Assembly (NCBI GenBank): GCA_025506515.1
Contig: CM046452.1
Span: 73,629,115 to 73,693,114 of the forward strand
Direction of reading: 5' to 3'
Source: Flaveria trinervia
Taxonomy: Eukaryota > Streptophyta > Magnoliopsida > Asterales > Asteraceae
DNA: 64,000 nt
Below the pieces are notes generated by a model. The model did no database searches. It was not told the DNA's origin and worked only from the letters and a program-made list of their open reading frames with translations. Positions 10,501-22,153 of the stretch are shown piece by piece (the stretch's first letter is position 1; every line of letters starts with the position of its first letter). The position numbers were made by a program, and so were the translations under genes.

Positions 10501-13500
10501 GGCTGAAAGAATCATATGCAATGGATGCACTATTGTCTTATTATTTGCATACTATAGTTTGTTTTGCATTGTTCACCTTCTGAACTGGTTTTAATTTTTA
10601 ACAGTTAGTTTATTTTTGGCAGAAGTTGTAGATGGTTTTCAATGTTATGCTCTGTTAATGACTGAGCGAAAAAGTATATGTCGGGTCAGATGCTCAAAAC
10701 CAGCAATTGCAGTGTAGGCTCACTACCTCTTTTCTTGCTTTATCCTTCTGGAATTTTGTTAGACAAGATTTTCTTCCAATAATTCTTATGTGCATTCCAT
10801 TTATCTAAAGATACAAGATTGACTTAGCATATAAGTGCATCCGCACAGTTTTTTTTGCATGAAAGATGACTTATGAAAAACCATATGACTGTTTTATCAA
10901 TCAAAGCTTTTTGTCGAGATGTTCTACATGTGTTCAGTTTAATTGTATTTTTTGTTGGTTATTGAATTACTTTAGAATGCATTGTAGTCCTCAGATTTGG
11001 GATATTACCGAATACATAAAGGAAGAACATGTTCCCTCCGGATTACATTGCACTAGTATCTACCCTGCTGCTGAGAATAAGCGGCAAAGGTATGAGTGGC
11101 GAACGTTCTTGCATTTCCTCAAACAATATAAAAAGGTGTGGAATGCCCTTTCCATGTATTTTTTACAAGTTGTACTTTCTTGCAAAGTGAATTGGAACGA
11201 CCGAAAGACTCCCTTATATGATAAAAACATTATAACAAAGACAAATATATATTATGCTTTCATTCTAATCTTTTTATGTGCTTATTGTTCTTGATCTTTC
11301 TTTGCTTATGGTGATAAACTAGTATCTATAGATCTTGAGGTTAAGCATAAAACTGAATTTGGAAATATTTTACAACTATCCCGTCTCTACTTTTCTTACT
11401 TCGCCTTTCTATATTGTAGTTTTACTTATATGTTTCTAGTTTTTTTTAGTTTAAGACCACTTGTGTTTCCTCTTAACAATTTAGAAAGGTGTGGTCTCTT
11501 TCCATGATTGTTTATTCACTCTTTACTTGAAATGTGAATGAGATTGAATGAAAAACTCTCTTATATGTAAAAACATTATAACAAAGACAAGTATAAATTA
11601 GGCTTTTATGCTACTCCTTTTGTGCGCTTGTTCTTGATTGCTTTTTTATGATATTGATAAGCTGGTATCTTTGAGATCTTGAGGTTAATTATATAATGAA
11701 ACTGGAAATGTTTTACAATTGTCCTATCTCTTGTTTTCCTACTTCATCTTTTCCATATTTTACTTTTACTTAAAGGTTTCTTGTTTTTTGGTTTTAGACC
11801 ATTTACTACCATTCTAAACTATTTATTTACTTGAGGAATGTAGCTAAGACTTTATCCCACCCGTATGCCACTAAGTGTTATTTGAAAGTAAGACCTTTGA
11901 TTCTTGCCCACATGTTTAAGGTTATTTTGTCTTTCTAAAGGGGCATTTTAAAATTTAAATCTATAGTCAAACATTTTCATTGAACTACATGCCAAGTCAA
12001 ACTACATGGGATGGATGAAGTACTGACAAACTTGAGTAATATATATGGTTTATTCAGTTGCCATGAACTTGCCATAGCAATATCATCCCAACATGAGGAA
12101 GTATTATTAAAATTGTTACCACAAGCAAAAGATGGATTTATTTTCACTCTTTCAACATGTTCTTACCGTTGAATATGCTTTTTGAAGGCTGCTTTTGTAA
12201 GCACTGAGAGCAGTCAGATGCACATTCTTCCTTCCTGGCAGGATGAAGAATACAGGCATGCTGTAGTTCTGTATCTAAAGCATGATTTCACCAGAAGCGA
12301 AGGTCATATCAAATCTGGTTAGTTACCTTTTCATTGTCTATTTTCTTTATCTATTTGTTTTTATCAGTTGTTTATGCATCACCATTATTAGGACGTGGAA
12401 AGATTATTTGGATATCTAGATGCTCTTTTTCGTATGTTGCATGCAACCTCCTAAGTTATCACATACTATTCTGTCCCATATAGTTGGCCGAGCATGTTGG
12501 GTAACGGTTTGAAGCGGGTCATTTTGGGTTGCGCTGATCTCTTGAACCATTGTCTTAGAATAACTTCATATATAATTTTCTATACTAAGTATGGTTACTA
12601 GTGACCCTTTTAATATTTAAAGTAAAAATAAAACATAGATGTGAAGAAAAACTAGTCATCATCATGATCACATTAGATCAGTTACCACTATAATAGGTAG
12701 CACAGGGATTCTGATTTGGTTCATGTTTTTAAAAGGGAAAAAGATCATTTTTTGTTTTGTTTTGGTCAGATCTTAGAAAGGAAGTTGATGGAATTCAAGT
12801 AGAGCATCTGAAGAGATCTTTTGAAGGTAGTCACATGGGTGAGTTGGCTAATCACAAAATGGAGTCTTCTCTTTGCTACTCTAAGGAGATGCTTGAGCCA
12901 AGAGTTGAAACAAGCAGATTTGTATGTAGTGCACCAAGTTTGACTGGTCCAAGGAAGAATTATATCTGTGCCCATCCTAGTTATTTGAAAACCCTGGGTC
13001 AAAGCCATTCTGACTGGATTTTTGGTGCTATTGCTGAGTTCGTGGACAATTCAAGAGATGCCAAAGCAACAACGTACCTCATATTTTATAAATATCATTG
13101 ACTTTTTTGTTCGTCTATTTTTTTTGCTTTGATATCATATTTGTTAAAAAGCAACTCACTTTGGTTTGTGATCAGGTTGGATATTTCTGTTGACATGATA
13201 TACTCGAGCCTTGTTGGTAAGGAAATTCCAATGCTGGCAATTGTGGATGATGGTCATGGGATGAGCCATAATGAAATTATAAAAATGATGTCATTTGGTC
13301 GCAAGCAACCCAATGTAAATGATCCAAATTATATTGGAAGATACGGTGTTGGATTTAAGGTATTTATTTTTTGGTTCATATGTATTATCATGCAATTTTC
13401 ATATTGATAATAACTGTTAATGTTAATTGCCATGAATATGGAGGTTGACTACTTGACTATGATATAGTTCATATTGTATAGTGCTAATGCATAAACTCAT

Positions 13501-16500
13501 TCTCGTAAATAGTTTCCAACATATATGGTAATATCAATTTATGTATTACTTATATGTTATGACTTCTGTGATTCCATTTTTCTATGTTCTTTTCTTTTAG
13601 TAGGAACTCAATGTATTACTTATATATGCATCAAAATACAAGTGCTGATTTGATGTGAATTAATTTTGATAATATATATTTCTGCCATATAATTACTTTA
13701 ACCGTTCAATTTGTTGAATCACAAATCATCTTCAACTATCCTCTACAGCATATTGATTGCAGTATAACTGTATCTGAAATTAAAATTTTCTTGTGCAATC
13801 ACCTTGTGGTTATACATTTTTTGATAGTTTTTTTCGGTATTGCTATATCCTTTCATGGTGTGTTTTTAGTTTAAAATCCAAAGTCACTACTCTATCCATC
13901 TCAATACTTAATGATCTGCTAAATAGGCTTACTCCTCTGCACATAAATTCAATAAGGGAAAGGCTATATATATGGACTTCAGTAAACAAAGGTCTCTTTA
14001 AAACATATGGAAGCACTACTTTAATGTTTAATGGATATTCTAATTAAATCGCATAATGCCTTCAACCCTAATCCTAACTCTATTGAGTATTAGTCCATAT
14101 TCTTAAGTTTGTGATTAGGCCCGACCCTATAACATATATCAGCCGGCCCTAATATATTGTGTATTGTTCTATATATAGGATCTATGTTTTCCATTATTCA
14201 ATCATCAATATTACAATCATTCCTTGTTTTACTTGGTATCAGAGCTAGGGTTCTCTCCTGCCCTCTTTGCCGTCACCCTCCATTAACCACCGACTGATCA
14301 CAATCTGCCTCTTTTTTATTTTTTTTTTTCTGATCACTCCCACAATGGCTGCTGATCAGCTTGTTGCATTCACTATGTTGCATTCACTATGTTGCATTCA
14401 CTACTGCTGAGAAAGCTTCCCACAACTCACATCAGTTTGGATCACTCTATCTTCCACCAACTATGGCCATTGGAAGCTAATGATTCAACCTTTTCTCGCC
14501 ACTCACAGGTTGTTCGGGTATGTTGATGACAACATTCCCTGTCCTCCTTCAACTATCTCTTCTCCTGGTTCCTATGAAGCTCCAACCGTTGTCATCAAAC
14601 CTAACCCTGCCTATACAACCTGGCTGTGCAATGATGCTCATGTTCGTATGTTGATTCTTTCTACCATCTCTGAAAAATCTTTTCAACATGTTCAAGGCAC
14701 CACTTTACGTGACCTCTGGCTTGGCCTTGAACAAGCTTATGCTCCGCATACATCTTCCCGTGAATTCACACTTAAAACACAACTACTCAAAATACAAATG
14801 AAAGGTGATGAGACCGCAACCGCATATCTTGCCAGGGCCAAGAGTATGCACAGTCCCTTGCAAATATTGGACAACCTATGCCGGAGAAAGATCTGGTTAT
14901 GTTGGTTGTTGCTGGTCTTGATGACGAGTACAATGGCGTCAAACAAAGCCTTCTCACTACACAGTTCACTACTGTCTTCTCTGAACTGCCGGCTCTTCTT
15001 GTAGACCATGAATTTTTAATTCAAAAGCCTTCTGCTGACATCTCCCTGCCCAAGCTTTCACGGCTGCCACTGCAACAAATCAATCTGCTGTTCCAAATGA
15101 TATTGTCCAGGTTCTTCAACAACTGGTCGCTCGTCTGGGTTTTCAGCTGCAACCATCCTCAGGCTCGCCTCAAGCATTTTACACCAACAGATCTGCTGCT
15201 CACCCAACTGTCACCCGCAGCCAAGGAAGCCGTGGTGGTCGTGGGGGCAGAAACTCCAACCGTTCTCAGAACAACACCAGTCGCGGTCCAGATCAGTTTA
15301 GTTGGGCCTCAAACCAAAACACTATTTATGGAACTTGTAACAGGTGCGGTATTGGTCACATCCCATCTCAATGCCCGAATAGAGATCCGTCTACTTTTCG
15401 AACGCGACAACCGTCCGCAAACTATGTTGATTCTCGCTCACCGGTTCCAACAACCATGTAGCATCGGATATGACAGTTTTTGACTCCGCCGAGTCTTATT
15501 TTGGTGATGATAATCTCCGTGTTGGTAATGGTAAGGCCCTACCCATTTTACACATTGGTACTTCTAAAATCTCCTAACCTAACAAAACTTTTCATCCAAA
15601 CAACATCCTTCATGTTCCTGCTATCAAAAAACGTCTCCTGTCTACGAAAATTTTGTCACGATAATCATGTTTATTTTGAATTTCATGCAACTTTCTTTTC
15701 TGTGAAGGACAAGTCTACACACACTACCCTCCTCACGGGTCCAAGTGACAGTGAACTTTATTCTATCCAACTTCCAATCACACAATCGATTCCTAAGGTT
15801 GCATTTTCAACTGCTCGTGCTACAACAACCACCTAGCATCAACGATTGGGACATCCACACTCTCAGTTGTTTCAACCATGCTTTCACATTATCATTTACC
15901 TATTTTTGCAATAACTTTTAATTTTTAGTGTGTTTCTTGTTTAGATGGTAAATCTTCCAAATTAAACTTATTGTCTTTGTGATGTTTGGGGACCAACACC
16001 TGTAACTTCATTTGATGGTCATGCTTATTTTCTTGTGTGTTGATCACTTCTCTAAATTTATGCGGTTGTTTCCTTTAAAACGAAATCTGATGTGTTTGCA
16101 ACCTTTAAACAATTTATCACCATGGCGGAATGACAGTTTTCCACCAAACTCAAATCTGTCCAAACTAATTGGGGAGGGGAATTTCAAAACCTCTAATCAT
16201 TTTTTGCTTCACTTGGCATTCTCCACCGTCTCTCTTGTCCTCAACGTTTTTGGCACTATGCTTTTGAAACTGCTGTTTATTTAATAAACCGAATGTCTTC
16301 TCGTGCTAACTCCAATATATCTCCCTTTGAACACCTATTCAAACGGAGACCAGATTTTTCCTTTCTTCGGGTTTTCGGCTGTCAATGTTTTTCTCACCTC
16401 CGACCCTATAATCCAAACAAAATGGATTTTCGGTCTACACCGTGTGTTTTTCTTGGTTATAGCACTTCTTATCATGGATACTGATGTTTTGATCCCGTCT

Positions 16501-19500
16501 TCGAACACATCTACATTGCTCGCCATGTTCAGTTTCATGAACACACATATCCTTTCCTATCCAAACCCCTTACATCTTCATTCTCTTTCGATCTTTATAT
16601 TTCATCTTACCCTACTGACTCCATTTCTTTACACACTCGCCCCTCACCACAACCGGTCCACCCTACTTCTCCGCCAACCACGAACCAACCAATTAACACA
16701 TTTTCTTGTTGGTTAACACACACCCGACATCTTCCACTCCTGCATTTGAACGTTACATCCAACAACCCTCCTCTTTTACCAACAATGTACAGTCACCACC
16801 TGAGACAAAGCTATACTAGAAAAATAATTGTATGCAAACTCGTAATTTTTTGGAGACCAATAGTTGCACTAATAACTATACATAGCTGGACATGGTTGTG
16901 CAATTACATTAGTTGTGTATATCTCTCTGTGTCATTCTTCCTATAAGTTGAAGCATAAATGTTAATCACCCCAAACTTCCTACAAATAATATTTAGGTTT
17001 GATTTATATAATGGCTTTGTGAGAGCATGCAAGTTGATGTTAGGTTGATTTACTAGATTGATGGTCTCTCCAGTCTCCATGTTCCTACAATGTTCTTTGA
17101 TTAGTGACATGCATCTAAGTCCACTATGCTTGGTTCTGCAATGAAATATTTGATTCTTGGCTATATGAACAACTTGTTGGTGTTGAGTTGTGTGTAAGTC
17201 GAACCACTCATGGTTCTCTTAGGAGTCTTCTCACCCATGTCTTTTTGCATGACACGTCTATTATGGCTTTGATTAAGCGTGCAATCGAAAACAGCTTCAA
17301 GTTGCTTTTTTGTAATAGCCAAATAGGGTACCTAACCCTATCTGCAAAAGAGAACCCCCAATATCTTAGTCATCTCCTTCCTCAATGAGGCTGGTCAACA
17401 TTATTTGTTTAGTAGGAATTTTTGGCAAGGTGATCTAGTTCATACGTTTAATAAAGACAACCTTTTGATCCCTGTTAAAGTCACCGAAGTGTATTAAGAG
17501 GGTGTTTGGGATTGTGTTTTGAGGGATAATATTTGATCAGTGGGCTAGGACATTCTTTTTTGAAATGCTGAATTGCATGTGCCATCCTGAACACCCCCGA
17601 AATTGCTTACAACAACTTTAGTCCGTTTAAAAAGATTTGTGTTTTTCCAAGGACTTGTGAAGAAAACTAAACTTGCTCCAAGTTCTCGGCTTGTATACAG
17701 TAGACAATCATGTTCAATACTATATATAATAAATCATTAGTTGCTTTCCTTTTTTTGTTTTTCCTTTTTTTGTTTTTCCTTTTTTCCTTGTATGTTTTCT
17801 GTATCTGCCTATAGCAAAAGAATAGGTTTTTTAGCCTAGGGTCTCCCTAAGAGCAATGTTTATCCCACTTTTGCCCCTATCTCATCCTTCCAAAACCTTA
17901 TTGTATTGAGTGAGATTTTACTAGGTATGTTTGTTTGCTTTCCTTTCCTTTTTACTGCTAAGTTATTATTTCTGTAAATTCATCAACGTACATTCTTTTG
18001 TTTCAAGCGGGCATGATTACCTTCTCATGTTGTTTCTATCGTGATATTTGACGCTATTCCCAGACTGGAGCAATGAGACTTGGCAGAGATGCATTGGTTC
18101 TTACCCAGACAACACATTCCAGATCCATTGCTTTTCTTTCCCAATCATTAAATGAAGAAAACGATGTATGTAATAACTATTATTATATTATCAAAAAATT
18201 GTGTTTGTTTCAAAAGATTTTGTATCTTTGTCATAATGCCATGTTTCGCCTTCCTTTGCTGCTACAGAATGTTGAGATCCCGATTGTAACATATTCTCGG
18301 AAAGGACAATTTATGGAAGTTGATAAAAGTGTCCAGACTGAAGCTTCATCAAAGAACAACTTAAAAGTCATAATGGAATTTTCACCATTCAATAAATATT
18401 TTATTGGTGAAAAAGCAGGCTTGTTTCAGAGACAAGGTACAGGGACACAAATATACATATGGAATTTGGATGAATGGGGGTCTACATATTCACTTGAATG
18501 GGTCAATGGGATGAATGGCAGTAGTTCTTTCCATCAAGGGGACATTTACATTCGCTCCCGTAGGGCCAGATCTCGCCTAGGGCAGATGACTCAACAGGCG
18601 TGTTTCTGTTTGAAACGTCTTTTTTTTATAAACTCGTTTAAATTAAGTCCGTGCTTGTGTAATTAGTGCAATTATTTATTGTCATGATTTTCAGGTTCCA
18701 TTAGACTATTCACTTAGATCCTATTTAGAAGTCATCTTCTTAGATCCACGAATGAAAATAAAAGTCCAAGGTTCATTGGTATGTACATTACATTTTTCAC
18801 TTCTTTTTCATGAGTCACTCAAGATACACGTCGTACCTACAATCATTACTTGCAACAGGTTAAAAGCCGGCCTTTAGCGAAATTTCTACACAAAACCAGC
18901 ATCGAAAATGGTTTTGTTTTGGGAAAACCAGTTCAACTCATTCTTGGGCACTCTCAGCTAGACCTGGAGCAGGGTAATTGTGGAATTTTCTTATATTGGC
19001 ATGGCCGTTTGATCGAGGTGAGTTTATACTCTTTGGTGTTAGTTTCACTTATTATTTTCTGAATTTTTATTACGTCATAAGTTTCTTGTAACTTCTTAAT
19101 GCTTCTTACAGGCTTACAAAAGAGTTGGAAGCATGATTCATAATGGAGAAAAGAGTCATGGGATTGTTGGTGTCATTGATGTCACCAATGTGATGGTATG
19201 TCTTTGTGTTTTTGTCGAGTCTGATGTAACATTTTTTTATGGAAACATTTGTCGGCATGGTTATTAATTTTTTATGCAGGACGATGATAGTGGTCGGGTT
19301 TGGGTGCATAACAACAAACAAGGATTTGTGGACTGTGAAGCTTATGCTTTGCTTGAAGAATGGCTTAGTAAAAAGGCAGATGAGTACTTGGATAACACTA
19401 TCGACAAGGTCACTGTGGTAATTCTCACTGCATTTATTTCCAAGTTTTGTTAGAGCCTTCCGATTAACTAGCACTAAAAATATTTACCTCAAATTGCATC

Positions 19501-19994
19501 AAAGTCAATGTCGTAAAATAGTTGTCCAATCATGGTCAACCTGATAATAATCTTTGTCAAATGTTATTATTCTTTATGATGGTCTAATTTTTATAATTTT
19601 TTTTATGGTGACCTAGGATAAAGGTAGTGTGCGGTATAAACCCGATCAGCAATGGGTGCAGTGCAACAAGTGTAGGAAATGGAGAACACTACATCCGGAT
19701 TTTGATATCAAAACACTTCCTCTAGAGTGGTATATTCTTGTTCTTTCTTTTCTTTATCCTTTTTTATGAAATCAACCTATTATGTTGAAAAAAAATCAAT
19801 TTGGCTGAAGGTTTTGTTATATGAAGCCTGTGAACGGCAAATGTGAGATGCCGGAAGAACAGTTAGAGAGTGGGGTTATAACGATTTCTGCACAAAGAAC
19901 GGGATATAATTACAAGGAGAAGTCAGCCGACAATGAAAATGCAACCACTGATACTCTACCACGGAAACGACTTAGAAGGGTATGTAAATCCTAG
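7507..19994 (+). CDS. MORC-family GHKL ATPase with CW-type zinc finger (14 exons, 693 aa)
   Basis: Exons: 7507-7546, 10623-10711, 10995-11135, 12188-12317, 12770-13073, 13176-13359, 18064-18165, 18268-18597, 18695-18778, 18859-19017, 19112-19195, 19280-19417, 19617-19729, 19811-19994. All phases agree and the total is 2,082 nt. The ATPase shows the N-box EFVDNSRDA (about 222-230), VDDGHGM (258-264) and GRYGVGFK (289-296), followed by MRLGRDALVLTQ and the S5-like transducer region. The CW finger has W608, C611, C614, W617, W633, C635 and C644, and a basic PRKRLRR follows near the C-terminus. MORC ATPases dimerise on ATP, compact chromatin and silence transposons; CW fingers typically bind methylated histone H3K4. 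Residues ~15-133 form a domain I do not recognise (see findings). Intron 8 uses a GC donor. The start is the first ATG of a short exon whose phase fits; it is the least certain part. The last exon could continue past a GTATGT at 19980 if further exons exist. Confidence 0.88.
8456..9063 (-). pseudogene. Ty1/copia gag fragment in MORC intron 1, split by a MITE
   Basis: Read on -, the frame starts MTNTNESPSPP (9063) and continues NIYHAYSVTNIQSKIRTLNG and VKLFKFH up to about 8907. It resumes at 8710 with VVYRVVDHIND, PPWKKVEALVSLWIYNTVSN and ILEKIFLNNKQVKIAALVE. This is the conserved N-terminal half of a copia-type gag (TVTNIQ, KLF.LHA, WIY.T.S, ..IFLNNK). The break in the middle is a 189-bp insertion with its own target duplication. 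There is an in-frame stop before VKLFKFH and no pol downstream, so it is a dead fragment lying antisense within MORC intron 1. Confidence 0.7.
8711..8899. mobile_element. 189-bp hAT-like MITE inserted in the gag fragment
   Basis: Flanked by an imperfect 8-bp duplication, ACCAAGTG (8703-8710) and ACTGAGTG (8900-8907), 6 of 8 matching. Termini are loosely inverted: CATGGGCGGGGG at the left and, reading inward from the right, CAGCGGCAGAGC. Eight-base duplications and CAGxGGCGG-type ends suit a hAT MITE. Removing it restores the gag reading order, which supports the boundaries. Confidence 0.55.
9064..10622. other. Rest of MORC intron 1, no feature recognised
   Basis: AT-rich intronic sequence without recognisable coding or repeat structure, ending in a good acceptor (TTTTTGGCAG) at 10622. 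Confidence 0.5.
11133..11830. repeat. Tandem duplication, period about 350 bp, at the start of MORC intron 3
   Basis: Unit 1 begins at the exon 3 donor (AAAGGTGTGG, about 11132) and unit 2 at a near copy (GAAAGGTGTGG, about 11484). Shared landmarks: CTTATATG followed by AAAACATTATAACAAAGACA, GATCTTGAGGTTAA, and AATRTTTTACAA. The second copy therefore reproduces the 5' splice site context of exon 3. Divergence of the units is moderate, so the event is not recent. Confidence 0.65.
11831..12187. other. 3' part of MORC intron 3, nothing recognised
   Basis: AT-rich; ends in the exon 4 acceptor (TTTTGAAG). Confidence 0.5.
12318..12769. other. MORC intron 4, nothing recognised
   Basis: Ordinary AT-rich intron from GTTAGT to TTTTGGTCAG. 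Confidence 0.55.
13360..14071. other. 5' part of MORC intron 6, no gene seen
   Basis: AT-rich intronic DNA between exon 6 and the retrotransposon insertion. Short open frames here lack recognisable similarity. Confidence 0.5.
14072..16830 (+). mobile_element. Truncated Ty1/copia retrotransposon inside MORC intron 6
   Basis: It lies in the same orientation as MORC. A probable 5' LTR ends just before the primer-binding site at 14234-14245. The gag frame opens near 14345 (MAADQ) and includes WLCNDAHVRMLILSTISE and LWLGLEQAYAPHTSSREFTLK, a copia gag signature. After several frameshifts come GSNHVASDMTVFD (protease/pre-integrase region), LGHP, a decayed integrase core, and MSSRANSNISPFEHLFKRRP plus FLRVFGCQCFSHLRPYNPNK (integrase C-terminus). 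The RT and RNase H domains and a 3' LTR are missing. The start coordinate (around TTGAGTATTAG) and the 3' boundary are estimates. Intact splicing around it implies it is removed with the 4.7-kb intron. Confidence 0.75.
14234..14245 (+). promoter_or_regulatory. Primer-binding site of the intronic copia element
   Basis: TGGTATCAGAGC, complementary to the 3' end of plant initiator Met-tRNA, the usual copia primer. It marks the end of the 5' LTR. Confidence 0.85.
16831..18063. other. 3' part of MORC intron 6
   Basis: No gene seen. Holds a pyrimidine-rich low-complexity run at about 17741-17790 (repeated CTTTTTTTG words) and ends in the acceptor TTCCCAG at 18063. Confidence 0.55.
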
Positions 19995-21299
19995 TGTAGA
20001 AACCACCCTTGAACGTGCAAATGTTTGGTTAGCGACAGCACCTCAATAGGATTCAGCTTCATTTTTGGCTAACATGCATTAGTATATTATGGTGACCTAG
20101 GATTTAGCTTCATGTGTTTACAAATGTGTTTACAACTTAGCTGATATGACAAAATGAATGGTTTGAGGGGGGTTGGGTAAGAACATGTTCGAACTAATTT
20201 GTAGTTGATAAAAACATAACGGTGTGTGAAAAGTTTTTAAAAAGTTATAGTAACAAGAAATAGTTAAAATGTGCATGTAATTGGAGTTGACGTGGCTCTC
20301 TCGTTTTAACTTTTAACCAACGATCATCGTTGATCCATAATTTAGAACCACCATAAGAATCGTATAATATACTTTTATATATTGCCTAAACATAGTCAAA
20401 AGTGGTAGGACCGAAAACTATTGTAAGTAGATGATTTATACATCTCATTTAAAACATATATAATCTATTATGTGATTCTTAATGTATAAATCTTAATCTT
20501 AATATATTATATGTGTATAACTACGTATGATGTTGACGTAAGTTCTAGATTTTATAATATCATTTTTACCAAAGATGATGAAAAAGTCATCTCATAACCA
20601 TAAGTTGAAATATAATGATTATTTAAAGTCAATTAAAGCATGGTTGCATTTTCATGCCGCTAAAACCAACTTTTTAAGATATTTAAAATTATACTTTCCA
20701 AACTTATACAAAAAGTCAATAAGCACAATTATTAAGAGACATAATTGAACAGCTAAATCGTCCATTAAGATATTCATAATCTCAAACATAGAAAACTCAA
20801 TCTTTACAAACTAAGATTGAGAATCTAGTGGACCATGAGGCTCAATTAATGTTCCTGGATCTGAACGCTATTACCGCAGATTAACAACTTATCAAACATA
20901 GAAACATCATTCAAGATAAGTTTGTTGACTACAATGGCCTAACGATATTGATATTTAACGTCATATAAAACACATTACATGAAGAGTGTTGATATAATGC
21001 ATCAACAAGGAATTGTTGATCATCTTAGATCTTAAAGAAAAAGTCTTACGGTCAACCATGCATCTTACGTTTGACATTTGTTGTTGTTGATACAATCTCT
21101 CAATAAATACCAAGCCTTGTCCAACATTTACATCGTCCCTTTTACACATAAATATACTAAAACATATATCTATTGAAAATCTCTCATTCTTACTTCATAC
21201 CACTTCAAATTGAGATTGAATATCAAAATTGAAGACAAAAGTACAAAAGAAGAATTGAGCTACAACCTTTATGTCTCTACTTTTATGTTGCAAGGATCT
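19995..21299. other. Intergenic AT-rich DNA downstream of MORC
   Basis: No coding frame recognised. A short phrase near 20090 (GGTGACCTAGGAT) repeats the acceptor context of MORC exon 13 (19608-19620), perhaps a small duplication. Confidence 0.5.
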
Positions 21300-21320
21300 T
21301 TTGTAAATACTATTTTGATG

Positions 21321-21965
21321 TAGGGGTGGTTTGATTATACTAACTCGGTAAACTCTGACTGAATCAAAAACCGACCCAGTTAGAAGTTCTGTTTGAGTCT
21401 GCATCTGACTGAAACTTGATTCAATATCTAACTGATTCAGTATCCACACATCTACCATCACCACTACAATCCCACTTTCACCAGTCAACAATTTTAACTT
21501 TCCCAAAATCCTTAAATGTCTCCTCTACAAACCCTAATCTTCATCTTCCTCATTTCTTCATCATCTTTTCCACTCATCTCCCACCACCACCACCACCACC
21601 TTCACCACCGTCGCGCATGCGGAGAGACTGAGGGGCGACCGCAGGTGGGGGGATTGGCCGAGGAGGGGGTCACGTTGGTGGGGGGAGTCGGCCGAGGAGA
21701 TGGGAATCGCAGGTTGGGGGGATCGGCCAAGGAGATGGGAATCGCAGGTGGGGGGATCAGCCGAGGAGATAGGCAGTGCTGAGGGGGATTAACGGAGGAG
21801 ATGGGTCGTGTAGGGAGGGGCAACACCCCTTTTCTGGGTCAACATGTTTTAATTTAGGGTCTGTGTCAGAACCTACGGATTCAGTCAGCCCACAACACAG
21901 GTACATCAAACACGCTGACCGGCTGATCGAGTCAACTAGGTCAGTCAAAATCAAACAACCCCGTA
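21321..21965. mobile_element. 645-bp inverted-repeat element A (MITE-like)
   Basis: Ends are inverted repeats: GGGGTGGTTTGATTAT from 21324 at the left and, inward from the right, GGGGTTGTTTGATTTT (15 of about 17 match over the termini). TAG borders both ends and could be a 3-bp target duplication. The GGGGTxGTTTG terminus resembles PIF/Harbinger-type MITEs, but the hAT family also has TAGGGGTG ends; class unresolved. The interior includes (CAC)n and a GC-rich minisatellite. No transposase frame. Confidence 0.5.
21637..21812. repeat. GC-rich minisatellite, about five 34-bp units
   Basis: The words GCAGGTGGGGGGAT and GGCCGAGGAGATGGGAAT alternate with point changes through five units inside element A. 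It is strongly G-rich on +, with repeated runs of five to seven G, unlike the AT-rich flanks. Confidence 0.65.
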
Positions 21966-22153
21966 GTGTTAGTGTAAGCTTGAGATAAAAGACACTATCT
22001 TGATATGATGTTTCGTTTGTATTTCAAGTAAGACACACTATTTTGATATAATGTTAATTTGTATTTGGATGATGAAACACTATTTTGACAAAATATTGCA
22101 AGAATTCACTATCTTGATATAGTGAAGAGGTGAACAAGTATAAAACACACACT

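Noticed and set aside
10866..11294. 142-codon frame taken as a separate gene
   Set aside because: Only its middle (10995-11135) is coding, as MORC exon 3 with good splice sites and matching phase; the rest is intron.
14480..16716. Several separate host genes on + within MORC intron 6
   Set aside because: The frames line up in order as decayed copia gag and integrase behind a primer-binding site.
18064..19994. Hsp90 or gyrase B as the identity of the GHKL ATPase
   Set aside because: The MRLGRDALVLTQ motif, the transducer segment and the CW zinc finger are specific to MORC proteins.
21516..21826. His-rich and Gly-rich open frames in element A
   Set aside because: Produced by the (CAC)n run and the 34-bp minisatellite; no start context or conservation evident.
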